Notes under the pieces: generated by a model
What the model saw: only the letters and a program-made list of their open reading frames with translations
What the model was told of the DNA's origin: nothing
The model's database searches: none
Made by a program: the position numbers and the translations under genes
Shown: one piece after another, positions 1-7,238 of the stretch
Layout of the letters: every line of letters begins with the position of its first letter
Numbering within the stretch: the stretch's first letter is position 1
DNA from: Acidovorax sp.
GTDB lineage: Bacteria > Pseudomonadota > Gammaproteobacteria > Burkholderiales > Burkholderiaceae_C
Assembly (NCBI GenBank): GCA_030150585.1
Contig: JASLFM010000545.1
Span: 1 to 10,505, forward strand
Length of the DNA stretch: 10,505 nucleotides
Direction: 5' to 3'

Positions 1-1275
1 CACAAACAATTGGTTAGTGCGTGGCTCAGCGATGGCAGAGCCACGCTCGGAGAGAAACCTTGTTGCCGATGATCCACCCGCGCCAGAACCAGTGGATACG
101 GTCAACTGCGTGACCATATCTGCGGCTTTCGCGTAATTCAACTGGTATGCCTGTGTTTTCAAGGGCTCCAGCTTCTGAATGGCAATCGCCGCTTCGTAGT
201 CCTTCTTGGTACGAGCGTCAATTTCATCTTTGGGAGCGATCCACAAAACGGTACCGGATTTCCGCATACCCAAGCCCTTGGCATCCATGACAATTTGCAA
301 TGCCTGGTCCCAGGGGACATCCTTCAGTCGCAGCGTCAGCGAGCCCGTGACAGTATCGGAAGTCACAATATTGAAATTGGTGAAATCCGCAATCACCTGA
401 AGCAAAGAGCGCACCTCGATATTCTGAAAATTCAAAGAAAGCTTTTCACCACTAAACCCTGGCCCTTGCGTCAATTTGTTCAAATCGATCTTTTTCTGGC
501 GAATCTCGACAACAAACTGACTGTCACTTTGATAAGCGTTGTGCTCCCAGTCCCCCACGGCATCAATCAACATCCGCACACGCTCACCTTGCTGGGTGGT
601 GGTCACCATCTGCACCGGTGTGCCGAAATCTGCGACATCAAGTTTCCTGCGCAGTCCTTCCGGCAGGGAGGAGCGAAGAAACTCCACAATCAGCCCCTTG
701 CCCTGCGGACGCAAATCTACTCCCACCTGGCTGTTTGCCAGCCCGACTACGATGCGCCCAGCACCGTCAGGGGCACGGCGGAAGTCCACGTCGCGCAATG
801 GCAAGGTCTCACTATTGCCGCTTTCCGAAAACACGACCGGTGCTTGCACGGCCGCTGCTGCAGCGCTTGAAACGACAGGGTCCAGAATGATCAGCAACGA
901 CCTTCCCTGGATCTCTGCCTTGTAAGAAGTCGGCTGCTTCAGGTTCAAAACCAATCGCGAACGTTCGCCCGCCTGCACGACATTCACAGACTTCAGATTG
1001 CCTTGATTGACCTCCACCAGGGAACGCCCCATGGCATTGACAGCTCCAGGCAGATCCAAAGCAATCCTGGCGGGCGATTGAATAGCGAACCCCGTGGGCA
1101 ATGCAGCCAGCGGTTGAGAAAGATCCACCCTCACCACCTCGGCCCCACCTTGCACCGAACCGGTGACCGCTTCGATAGTGCTTTGGGCCCAGGCTGCAAC
1201 AGGCAGAGTACTTGCGGCCCACAGAGCGAGCAAGGCTACGCCGCGCTTGAACATACGGTTATTTCTCAACATCAT
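1..1275 (-). CDS. pilQ: Type IV pilus secretin PilQ, N-terminal 425 codons (cut by window edge)
   Basis: PilQ forms the outer-membrane secretin ring through which the type IV pilus passes. The frame is open from the start at 1275 to base 1, giving 425 residues; the C-terminal secretin beta-barrel lies outside. Residues 1-30 form a signal peptide (basic start, hydrophobic core, cleavage after AWA30). Two AMIN-like beta domains, which bind peptidoglycan in this family, follow at about 33-130 and 155-260. An STN/N0-type domain lies at about 275-350 (SLNFQNIEVRSLLQVIADF, then VPWDQALQIVMDAKGLGMR), and an N1 domain begins near 365 (YQLNYAKAADMV). The first ATG overlaps the pilP stop as ATGA and has a GAGGGGAAG ribosome site just upstream. 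A second in-frame ATG follows directly, and another is at 1254. Last visible gene of the pilMNOPQ operon. Base composition is lower in GC than in the rest of the window. Identification is confident. Confidence 0.96.
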   Translation of the reverse strand, partial: MMLRNNRMFKRGVALLALWAASTLPVAAWAQSTIEAVTGSVQGGAEVVRVDLSQPLAALPTGFAIQSPARIALDLPGAVNAMGRSLVEVNQGNLKSVNVVQAGERSRLVLNLKQPTSYKAEIQGRSLLIILDPVVSSAAAAAVQAPVVFSESGNSETLPLRDVDFRRAPDGAGRIVVGLANSQVGVDLRPQGKGLIVEFLRSSLPEGLRRKLDVADFGTPVQMVTTTQQGERVRMLIDAVGDWEHNAYQSDSQFVVEIRQKKIDLNKLTQGPGFSGEKLSLNFQNIEVRSLLQVIADFTNFNIVTSDTVTGSLTLRLKDVPWDQALQIVMDAKGLGMRKSGTVLWIAPKDEIDARTKKDYEAAIAIQKLEPLKTQAYQLNYAKAADMVTQLTVSTGSGAGGSSATRFLSERGSAIAEPRTNQLFV

Positions 1276-1817
1276 TTCTTCCCCTCTTGCAGGTCAAGCG
1301 TCGCCATGCGCTCTATCCAGTCCCCTGTTGCGTCCTGCACAATTTCCCGCAGCTGAATGGCAGTTTCCGTGATCTTGATGATCTTTCCGTAGTTCTGCCC
1401 CAGGTAATTTCCGACCTTTACCTGATAGACCAAGTTGTCCACCTTCAGAAGCGCAGTAGGAACACCCGATTTATCCAGGCTGCCGACCATGACCATGGCA
1501 TCCAGCGGAAAAGCCTCCAGGGGTTCTTTGCGCCGCGCCATTTCCGGGGCAATCAACGCGGCATTCGATGCGATCTGCGCCGAGTCGCGGCGAAGAGCCT
1601 GCGTCAGCTTGGTCGCATTAAAGGGCTCAATAGCCCCATCGGCCACATAATCCTGGGGCTGGAATTGCTTGGGCTCTGTCAGCGGCGTCACCCGTGGCTT
1701 GGCACTGGCACGCTGCTCGGCCATCCATTGGCGCAGCTCTTCCTCACCCGAAGGGCCACAGGCCACCAGCGACGCGGCACCACAAGCCACGGCAACGATT
1801 TTGATGATCCGGCTCAT
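1272..1817 (-). CDS. pilP: Type IV pilus lipoprotein PilP
   Basis: PilP is the lipoprotein of the pilus alignment subcomplex. In this family it binds the PilN/PilO heterodimer and the N0 domain of PilQ, joining inner- and outer-membrane parts. The 181-residue product has a short basic start, a hydrophobic stretch and a lipobox LVAC at residues 17-20, so C20 is the likely lipidated residue. After it comes a charged, probably flexible linker (about 21-95). A compact beta-rich C-terminal domain follows at about 100-175 (motifs GVPTALLKVDNLVYQVKVGNYLG and GKIIKI), which is the PilP homology region. The start overlaps the pilO stop (ATGA) and the stop overlaps the pilQ start (ATGA), implying translational coupling on both sides. 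Length is normal for the family. Confidence 0.96.
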   Translation of the reverse strand: MSRIIKIVAVACGAASLVACGPSGEEELRQWMAEQRASAKPRVTPLTEPKQFQPQDYVADGAIEPFNATKLTQALRRDSAQIASNAALIAPEMARRKEPLEAFPLDAMVMVGSLDKSGVPTALLKVDNLVYQVKVGNYLGQNYGKIIKITETAIQLREIVQDATGDWIERMATLDLQEGKK

Positions 1818-2488
1818 TTCTTCCCTCCGGATGCCTTGCGCTGGGCCTCGATTTCATCCGGATCCAAGTACCGGAAGGTGCGAGCGGTGGCATCCAGGGA
1901 CAATGTGCCAGGATCCTTCGCTGCAGGGGCAAGCGCGATATTGTTCAACGTCACGATGCGCGAAAGGTGGGCAATATCCGATGCGAAAGCCCCGATGTCA
2001 TGGTATTTGCCTGTCACACGCACGGCGATTGGCAGTTCCGCATAGTACTCACGCACCACCACTTGGCCGGGACGGAAAAGCTCGAACTGCAGGCTGCGCC
2101 CCAAACCAGCTTGGTTGATGTCCGACAGCAAGGCCGCCATTTCCGCCTTGCTCGGCAGTTGCTTTTCCAACTGCACCACGTATTGCTGAATTTGCTCGCG
2201 CTGCTTCTTGAGCGCATCCAGACTCACCGCCTTCACCAGCTTCTTCTGGTAATCCTCGCGCAACGCCACTTCTTTGGCGCGCTCGGACTCCAGTTCGGCC
2301 TCATAGTCAGTGAGTTTGGCAAACCACAAAGCAACCGCCACGCCGGCAGCAATCAGCAGGCACAAAAGAACGCGCGGCACCACGGGCCACAGCGACGGGT
2401 CCTTGGGATCGAGGTTGCTGAATTGCCGCTGCAGTTGCTGTTGCAGCGCCGCCATATCAATCGAGGGGGATTTGATTTTCTTGGCCAT
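1814..2488 (-). CDS. pilO: Type IV pilus inner-membrane protein PilO
   Basis: PilO is a bitopic inner-membrane protein that dimerises with PilN and supports PilP and the pilus motor. I chose the ATG at 2488 (MAKKIKSPS, 224 residues). It is preceded by an AGGTGGA ribosome site overlapping the pilN stop, and the longer frame starting at 2524 would reach into pilN. Visible parts: a cytoplasmic N-terminus (1-35), one membrane helix at about 36-57 (VVPRVLLCLLIAAGVAVALWF), a charged coiled-coil segment (about 60-115), then a periplasmic ferredoxin-like domain (about 120-205) with PGQVVVREYYAELPIAVRVTGKYHDIGAFASDIAHLSRIV, the usual PilO core. It is separated from pilN by 7 bases and overlaps pilP by 4. 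Length is normal. Confidence 0.96.
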   Translation of the reverse strand: MAKKIKSPSIDMAALQQQLQRQFSNLDPKDPSLWPVVPRVLLCLLIAAGVAVALWFAKLTDYEAELESERAKEVALREDYQKKLVKAVSLDALKKQREQIQQYVVQLEKQLPSKAEMAALLSDINQAGLGRSLQFELFRPGQVVVREYYAELPIAVRVTGKYHDIGAFASDIAHLSRIVTLNNIALAPAAKDPGTLSLDATARTFRYLDPDEIEAQRKASGGKK

Positions 2489-2495
2489 GTTCCAC

Positions 2496-3107
2496 CTACT
2501 TGCCCGATGCGGCAGCGCTTGCACCGTCCATGGCCTTCTGGGCTTCGCTGGTTCGCATCAAGCGAAAGCGCAGATTGAATGAAGCAACCCGACGCTGGTC
2601 GCGCGGCGTCAGCGCGACGTTGGCCGCCACAATTTCCACCAGTTCGGGCTTGGAGAACCAGGGCGTGTTGCTGGCGAGATTGCGCAGCATCTCCGAGACG
2701 CGCTCGTTCGACTGTGCCATGCCCTGCATGGTGATCACCTGATCCGCCTGCTTCAGGTTCGTGATGTAGACACCGTCGGGCAACTGCTTGACCAGTTCGT
2801 TAAGCAAATGCACCGGCAGGTTGCGATCGGACTGTAGATCCTCCACGGCCTTCTGGCGTGCGCGCAGCGCCGCAATCTCTTCTTCGATCGATGCGATCTC
2901 CTTGATCTGGCCTTCGAGGACCTTGATCTCCCTTTGCAGGAAGCCATTCCGCTCCTGCTGGTCCTCGATCATGGTCTGGAACCACCAATAGATCGCACCC
3001 GCGATCAGCAGCCCCAGCAGAAAGGACGCGAACATCGTCGCCTGGAACGCTTCCTTGCGGCGCTTGCGCGCCGCCTCGCGGTGCGGCAATAGGTTGATCA
3101 GGATCAC
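2496..3107 (-). CDS. pilN: Type IV pilus inner-membrane protein PilN (GTG start)
   Basis: PilN links the cytoplasmic actin-like PilM to the periplasmic PilO/PilP part of the pilus alignment complex. The 203-residue product begins with the PilM-binding peptide INLLPHRE (residues 4-11), the family's hallmark. A basic stretch, one membrane helix at about 23-43 (ending IYWWF), a coiled-coil region (about 45-100) and a periplasmic alpha/beta domain (about 105-190, including LPDGVYITNLKQ) follow. The start codon is GTG, overlapping the pilM TGA as GTGA, so it is probably translated by coupling to pilM. The C-terminal tail is Ala/Ser-rich. Identification rests on the N-terminal motif, topology and operon position. 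Confidence 0.96.
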   Translation of the reverse strand: MILINLLPHREAARKRRKEAFQATMFASFLLGLLIAGAIYWWFQTMIEDQQERNGFLQREIKVLEGQIKEIASIEEEIAALRARQKAVEDLQSDRNLPVHLLNELVKQLPDGVYITNLKQADQVITMQGMAQSNERVSEMLRNLASNTPWFSKPELVEIVAANVALTPRDQRRVASFNLRFRLMRTSEAQKAMDGASAAASGK

Positions 3108-4183
3108 TGCAGGAACCTCCGCATGGCCAAGCCACAGGACGTCAGGTAGGACGGTGCCTCGCGCACCATCTTTTTGAGACGCACCCCGTTACCGATCTCC
3201 ATGCCATCGAAGGGATTGATGGTGCTGCACGCGAAGCCCGTCTGCTGGGTGACGGCTTCCGTCAAGCCCGGCAGCGGCGCAGAGCCACCAGCCAGCATGA
3301 TGTGGTCGACCCGGTTGTGGGGCGTGCTGGTGAAGAAGAACTGCAGTGCACGGCCAATTTCCTGCGCCAGACTTTCCACAAAGGGGCGCAGCACGGCCGA
3401 TTGGTAGTCCTCGGGAAGGTCGCCATTGCGCTTCTTCGCCTCCGCCTCTTCGGAAGAAAAGCCGTACTGGCGCACGATGAGCTGCGTGAGCTGTGCTCCA
3501 CCGAACGCCTGGTCGCGATCGTACAGGACCTCTTCGTTACGAATGACCTGCATGCTGGTGGTAAGCGCGCCCACCTCGAACAGTGCCACCATGGCATCCA
3601 CGCCCCGGTTCGGCAGGGCTTCGATCAATCGGCCGGCAGCGAGACGCGCGGCATTCGATTCGATGTCCACGACGACGGGCTTGAGGCCCGCCGCCTCGGC
3701 CAGGCCCTGGCGATCCTGCACCTTCTCGCGGCGCGAGGCCGCGATGAGTACATCCACATCGCCCGGGGCGTTTTTCGTCGGCCCGATGATGCAGAAGTCG
3801 AGACTCACTTCCTCGAGCGAGAACGGAATGTACTGATTCGCCTCCGATTCCACCTGCACTTCGAGCTCCTGCTCGGACATACCGCCGGGCAGGGAGATGC
3901 GCTTGGTGATCACGGCGGACGGAGGCAGGGCCAGCGCCACATTCTTGGTGCGCGTGCCGCTCTTCTTGACCAGCCGGCGCAGCGCCTCGGCCACCTCATC
4001 GAATTTCTCGATGTTGCCGTCCGTGATCCAGCCCCGCTCAAGGGGCTCGATGGCACAGCGCTCGAGCACCAATCCGCCGGCTTTGTCGCGCCCCAACTCG
4101 ACCAGCTTGACGCTCGAGGAGCTGATGTCGATACCCAGCAGCGGCGCGGGCTGGCGACTAAACAAAGACCCCAGTGAGATCAA
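3104..4183 (-). CDS. pilM: Actin-like type IV pilus assembly ATPase-fold protein PilM (TTG start)
   Basis: PilM is a cytoplasmic actin/FtsA-fold protein that binds nucleotide and the PilN N-terminal peptide, docking the pilus motor complex. The 359-residue product shows the phosphate-1 region LGIDISSSSVKLVEL (residues 16-30), a phosphate-2-like FEVGA (202-206) and the adenosine motif LAGGSAPLPG (297-306). E203 stands where PilM proteins usually carry Asp in D-I-G-A. The start is a TTG at 4183, supported by a strong GGAGGG site 7 bases upstream and by the family-like N-terminus ISLGSLF; no ATG fits better. It is the first gene of pilMNOPQ, divergent from ponA, an arrangement known from other proteobacteria. 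The stop overlaps the pilN GTG. Confidence 0.97.
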   Translation of the reverse strand: MISLGSLFSRQPAPLLGIDISSSSVKLVELGRDKAGGLVLERCAIEPLERGWITDGNIEKFDEVAEALRRLVKKSGTRTKNVALALPPSAVITKRISLPGGMSEQELEVQVESEANQYIPFSLEEVSLDFCIIGPTKNAPGDVDVLIAASRREKVQDRQGLAEAAGLKPVVVDIESNAARLAAGRLIEALPNRGVDAMVALFEVGALTTSMQVIRNEEVLYDRDQAFGGAQLTQLIVRQYGFSSEEAEAKKRNGDLPEDYQSAVLRPFVESLAQEIGRALQFFFTSTPHNRVDHIMLAGGSAPLPGLTEAVTQQTGFACSTINPFDGMEIGNGVRLKKMVREAPSYLTSCGLAMRRFLQ

Positions 4184-4239
4184 GATTGGCCCTCCGAAAC
4201 TTGCGTAAATACCGCAACAATACTTAACACTTCACATGA

Positions 4240-4268
4240 ATGCTATCAGTAAGATAGTTCTCCAGCAA
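4240..4268 (-). promoter_or_regulatory. Candidate sigma70-type promoter for pilMNOPQ
   Basis: On the minus strand, TTGCTG (4268-4263) and TAGCAT (4245-4240) are separated by 17 bases, the preferred spacing. Transcription would begin near 4233, giving a leader of about 50 bases before the pilM TTG. The surrounding 4200-4275 stretch is AT-rich compared with the flanking genes. The boxes are imperfect and other pairs can be drawn, so this is a suggestion only. Confidence 0.35.
4243..4257. repeat. Small inverted repeat in the pilM promoter region
   Basis: CTATC and GATAG form perfect 5-base arms around a 5-base centre (AGTAA). The repeat overlaps the candidate pilM -10 box and spacer, where a repressor could act. 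At this size it can also arise by chance. Confidence 0.3.
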
Positions 4269-4370
4269 AGATTTTCGCCCCTTCGCGCGGCGCCGGGCGT
4301 TGTCAAAAGCAGACGATCTTTTCCACGCCACCGGGGCATGCAAACCTGCGCATGAGCGTTATCGGGGCCA

Positions 4371-4393
4371 GTGCACGGCATGGCCGCGTGCAC
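4371..4393. repeat. GTGCACG inverted repeat upstream of ponA promoter
   Basis: GTGCACG (4371-4377) and CGTGCAC (4387-4393) are perfect 7-base arms with a 9-base centre. They end about 5 bases before the candidate ponA -35 box, a typical activator or operator position. No regulator can be named from the sequence. Confidence 0.4.
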
Positions 4394-4397
4394 CACA

Positions 4398-4426
4398 TGG
4401 GAACGGGAAGGTCGCATTTCTATAAT
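4398..4426 (+). promoter_or_regulatory. Candidate ponA promoter with consensus -10
   Basis: TATAAT at 4421-4426 is a perfect -10 box. The hexamer 17 bases upstream, TGGGAA (4398-4403), matches the -35 consensus at only 3 of 6 positions, so an activator may help. The start site would be near 4433, leaving a leader of about 20 bases with GGAG at 4445-4448 before the ATG at 4453. Confidence 0.55.
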
Positions 4427-4452
4427 GCCTCTCCCCTTCTGCCTGGAGCGTT

Positions 4453-6849
4453 ATGCCCTCCTCACCGCCCGAGAAATCTTCGACACCGCGCGCCCCCCAG
4501 CGCCCTCATTGGCAGCGCTGGCTCCTGAAGGGCCTGTTGTGGGCGGGTGGTCTGGCCCTGGCCGGTGCGCTGGCGATCGTGCTCGTCATCGCCGTGGCGC
4601 TGGCCATGGCCTACCCCAATCTTCCCGACGTTTCCGATCTCGCGGACTACCGGCCCAAGCTGCCGCTGCGGGTGTATTCCACCGAAGGCGCTCTGCTCGG
4701 CGAATTCGGTGAAGAGCGGCGCAACCTGACCCCCATCCAAGACATTCCCAAGGTCATGAAGGACGCCGTGCTCGCGATCGAGGACGCGCGTTTCTTCCAG
4801 CACGGCGGCGTCGACTACAAGGGCATGCTGCGCGCCGGTCTGGCTAACCTCGGCCGCGTCAAGAGCCAGGGCGCCTCAACCATCACGATGCAGGTGGCGC
4901 GCAATGTTTATCTCTCATCGGAAAAAACATTTACACGGAAGATTTACGAAATATTACTTACATTCAAGCTCGAGCATCTATTGACAAAGGACCAGATTCT
5001 CGAGATTTACATGAACCAGATTTATCTGGGTAATCGCGCTTACGGTTTTGCCGCGGCATCCGAGGCGTATTTTGGCAAGCCACTGAAGTCCATCTCGATT
5101 GCCGAGGCCGCGATGCTTGCAGGCCTTCCCAAGGCGCCATCGGCCTACAACCCCATCAGCAACCCCAAGCGCGCGCGCGTACGCCAGCTCTACATCATCG
5201 AGCGGATGCAGGAGAATGGCTTCATCACCGCGCAGGAGGCCGCTGCCGCCAAGCAGGAAGACCTGAAGATCCGTACCGGCAGCAACAACACCCGCGTGCA
5301 TGCCGAGTACGTGGCCGAAATGGCACGCCAGCTGATCTTCGCGCAGTACGGCAATGAGGCCTACACCCGCGGCATCAACGTCTACACCACCCTCAATGCG
5401 GGCGAGCAGGACGCTGCATATACATCGCTGCGGCGCGGCATCATGGACTACGAGCGCCGCCAGCAGTACCGCGGACCGGAGAAGTTCGTCAACTTGCCCA
5501 CCAAGCCCGACGAGGTCGAGGATGCCATCGACGACGCCCTGGCCAACCACCCCGACAATGGAGATGTGCTCTCGGCCGTGGTGCTCGACGCCAACCCCCG
5601 CAAGATCGTGGCGGCCAGGGCTGACGGGGACACGCTGGAAATCACGGGCGACGGGCTCAAGCCCGCACAGTCGGGCCTGAGCGACAAGGCACCGCCCAAC
5701 ATCAAGATCCGGCGCGGCGCGGTGATCCGGGTCGTGAAGACGCCCAAGAACACCTGGGAAATAACGCAGTTGCCCGTCGTGGACGGCGCCTTCGTTGCCA
5801 TCGACCCACGCAACGGCGCCATTCGCGCGCTTGTGGGCGGCTTCGACTTCGACAAAAACAAGTTCAACCACGTGACTCAGGCCTGGCGCCAGCCCGGCTC
5901 GAGCTTCAAGCCCTTCATCTACTCGGCCGCGCTCGAAAAGGGCTTCACGCCCGCCACCGTGGTCAACGACGCGCCCCTGTTCTTCGATGCAGGCACCACC
6001 GGCGGCCAGCCCTGGGAGCCCAAGAACTACGACGGCAAGTACGACGGCCCCATGACGCTGCGCACGGGCCTGGCCAAGTCCAAGAACATGATCTCCATCC
6101 GCATCCTGCAGGCCGTCGGCGCAAAGAACGCCCAGGAATGGGTAACCCGCTTCGGCTTCGATGCGGACAAGCACCCCGCCTACCTCACCATGGCGCTGGG
6201 CGCGGGCTCGGTCACCCCCATGCAGATGGCCACCGCCTACTCGGTGTTCGCCAATGGCGGCTACCGCGTCAATCCTTGGCTGATCGCGCGCGTGACCGAC
6301 CACAAGGGCCGCGTGCTTTCGGAATTCACACCGCCCGCACTGCAGGACCAGCCCCGCGCCATCGATGCCCGCAATGCCTTCGTGATGGACAGCCTGCTGA
6401 ACGAGGTGACGCGCACCGGCACGGCCGCGCGCGCGCAGGCTACGCTCAAGCGCCCCGACCTCTATGGCAAGACCGGCACGACCAATGATTCGGTGGATGC
6501 CTGGTTCGCCGGCTTCCAACCCACGCTCACGGCTGTGACCTGGATCGGCTACGACACGCCGCGCAACCTCGGCAGCCGCGAAACGGGCGGCGGCCTGAGC
6601 CTGCCGGTCTGGATCGGCTTCATGGAGAAGGCGCTCAAAGGCGTGCCCGTGGCCGAGCTGCCCGTACCGCCGGGCGTGGTGAACGTGGGCGGCGAATGGT
6701 TCTACGACGAATATGCGCGCAACGCGGGCGTGGCGAGCGTGGGCCTGCAGGACAATCCGGCGCCCGCCAGCGGCGGCAATGCACCAGCCCCGGTGGCACC
6801 GCCGGCAACCGAGGAGCGCAACCGCATCCTCGACCTCTTCCGCCATTGA
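4453..6849 (+). CDS. ponA: Penicillin-binding protein 1A (bifunctional peptidoglycan synthase)
   Basis: This class A PBP (also called mrcA) polymerises lipid II into glycan strands and cross-links the peptides on the periplasmic side. The 798 residues show a cytoplasmic tail, a membrane anchor at about 20-45 and a GT51 transglycosylase domain: E110 in EDARFFQHGG as likely catalytic Glu, GASTITMQ at 140-147, and KIYE with E166. AEAAMLAGLPKAPSAYNP follows. An inserted beta/linker region lies at about 310-450. The transpeptidase domain has S483 in SSFK (SxxK nucleophile), S543-K-N545 and K673-T-G-T. All catalytic motifs are intact. The C-terminus is a Pro/Ala-rich tail (about 767-786) ending in EERNRILDLFRH. 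The ATG has GGAG four bases upstream. Codons around 4903-4989 are strikingly AT-rich. Divergent from pilM. Confidence 0.97.
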   Translation: MPSSPPEKSSTPRAPQRPHWQRWLLKGLLWAGGLALAGALAIVLVIAVALAMAYPNLPDVSDLADYRPKLPLRVYSTEGALLGEFGEERRNLTPIQDIPKVMKDAVLAIEDARFFQHGGVDYKGMLRAGLANLGRVKSQGASTITMQVARNVYLSSEKTFTRKIYEILLTFKLEHLLTKDQILEIYMNQIYLGNRAYGFAAASEAYFGKPLKSISIAEAAMLAGLPKAPSAYNPISNPKRARVRQLYIIERMQENGFITAQEAAAAKQEDLKIRTGSNNTRVHAEYVAEMARQLIFAQYGNEAYTRGINVYTTLNAGEQDAAYTSLRRGIMDYERRQQYRGPEKFVNLPTKPDEVEDAIDDALANHPDNGDVLSAVVLDANPRKIVAARADGDTLEITGDGLKPAQSGLSDKAPPNIKIRRGAVIRVVKTPKNTWEITQLPVVDGAFVAIDPRNGAIRALVGGFDFDKNKFNHVTQAWRQPGSSFKPFIYSAALEKGFTPATVVNDAPLFFDAGTTGGQPWEPKNYDGKYDGPMTLRTGLAKSKNMISIRILQAVGAKNAQEWVTRFGFDADKHPAYLTMALGAGSVTPMQMATAYSVFANGGYRVNPWLIARVTDHKGRVLSEFTPPALQDQPRAIDARNAFVMDSLLNEVTRTGTAARAQATLKRPDLYGKTGTTNDSVDAWFAGFQPTLTAVTWIGYDTPRNLGSRETGGGLSLPVWIGFMEKALKGVPVAELPVPPGVVNVGGEWFYDEYARNAGVASVGLQDNPAPASGGNAPAPVAPPATEERNRILDLFRH

Positions 6850-6853
6850 GCAC

Positions 6854-6880
6854 AACAGCCCCCAGCCATGGGGGCTGTTT
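6854..6880. terminator. Hairpin terminator between convergent ponA and cyaY
   Basis: An 11-base perfect stem (AACAGCCCCCA / TGGGGGCTGTT) with the loop GCCA lies 4 bases after the ponA stop and about 16 bases from the end of cyaY. The T-run is short in both directions (TTT on the plus strand), but location and stem strength suggest a bidirectional terminator. Confidence 0.75.
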
Positions 6881-6895
6881 CGCCGGACGGGCGCT

Positions 6896-7225
6896 TCAGG
6901 CGGTAAACCCCAGAGCCAAGCCGGCCTGTTCGGTCGCGCACCGGCTCAAGTGCGTGAAAAACTCCCCTGCCCCCTTGGTATCCATCCAGCGCTCGCCATC
7001 GAAACGGTAGTGGAAGCCACCCGCGCGGGCGGCCATCCATACCTCGTGCAGCGGCTTTTGCAGGTTGATCACGATCTGGCTGCGATTGGGGAACGTGAGT
7101 GTCACCATGCCTCCCGAGCGCTGCGCATCCAGGTCCGCATCGGTTTCTTCGTTGAGGCGGTCGCAGCCTTGCTCCACCGCCAGCAGCAGTTTTTCGGCAC
7201 GGTCCATGAATTCAAGGTCGGTCAT
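6896..7225 (-). CDS. cyaY: Frataxin-like iron-sulfur assembly protein CyaY
   Basis: CyaY is the bacterial frataxin. It binds iron and the IscS desulfurase and tunes iron-sulfur cluster assembly in the cytoplasm. The 109-residue length matches the family (E. coli about 106). Visible hallmarks: an acidic first helix (D3, E5, D8, E11 and the E26-D33 acidic run), a strand with GGMVTLTF (38-45), and the signature NRSQIVINLQKPLHEVWMAA (47-66) followed by GGFHYRF, with W63 and W80. The ATG at 7225 aligns with the family start; upstream in frame a stop is met with no other start codon. That ATG has no ribosome site at normal distance; the only good one (GGGAGG, 7252-7247) is 21 bases away and fits a tiny upstream frame instead. 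It is divergent from lptM, as cyaY and yifL/lptM are neighbours in E. coli. Confidence 0.95.
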   Translation of the reverse strand: MTDLEFMDRAEKLLLAVEQGCDRLNEETDADLDAQRSGGMVTLTFPNRSQIVINLQKPLHEVWMAARAGGFHYRFDGERWMDTKGAGEFFTHLSRCATEQAGLALGFTA

Positions 7226-7238
7226 ACAATTTGCGCAT
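7212..7238 (-). CDS. Possible 8-codon leader ORF overlapping the cyaY start
   Basis: On the minus strand GGGAGG (7252-7247) stands 8 bases before an ATG at 7238. This opens an 8-residue frame, MRKLYDRP, ending in TGA at 7214-7212. It overlaps the cyaY ATG (7225-7223) in another frame. The stop is 9-13 bases inside cyaY, close enough for terminating ribosomes to restart at the cyaY ATG. Nothing shows that the peptide is made; the reading frame and ribosome site are direct observations and the coupling is inference. Confidence 0.3.
   Translation of the reverse strand: MRKLYDRP
7225..7230 (+). promoter_or_regulatory. Candidate -10 box for lptM-lysA
   Basis: TACAAT differs from TATAAT at one position. 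A start site about 7 bases downstream falls at or next to the lptM ATG (7237), which would make a leaderless message; no ribosome site is seen before that ATG. No good -35 box is visible 16-18 bases upstream. The box overlaps the cyaY start codon on the other strand. Confidence 0.35.

Noticed and set aside
2489..2524. Longer pilO start (MQALPHRASRWN...)
   Set aside because: It lies inside pilN; the ATG at 2488 has a ribosome site and gives the usual PilO N-terminus.
3302..4177. 291-residue plus-strand frame opposite pilM
   Set aside because: Antisense shadow of pilM with His/Arg/Leu-rich composition and no domain; pilM motifs are clear on the other strand.
4301..4306. Perfect TTGACA on the minus strand upstream of pilM
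   Set aside because: No -10-like hexamer lies 15-19 bases downstream; that stretch is GC-rich.
4337..4354. CATGC/GCATG inverted repeat in the pilM-ponA gap
   Set aside because: Five-base arms with an 8-base centre and no alignment to promoter boxes; likely chance.
4978..6855. 625-residue open frame on the minus strand across ponA
   Set aside because: It is the exact antisense of a gene with all PBP1A motifs. Long antisense frames are expected from GC-rich third positions, and the protein is low-complexity (Gly/Val/His/Arg/Ala-rich) with no recognisable domain.
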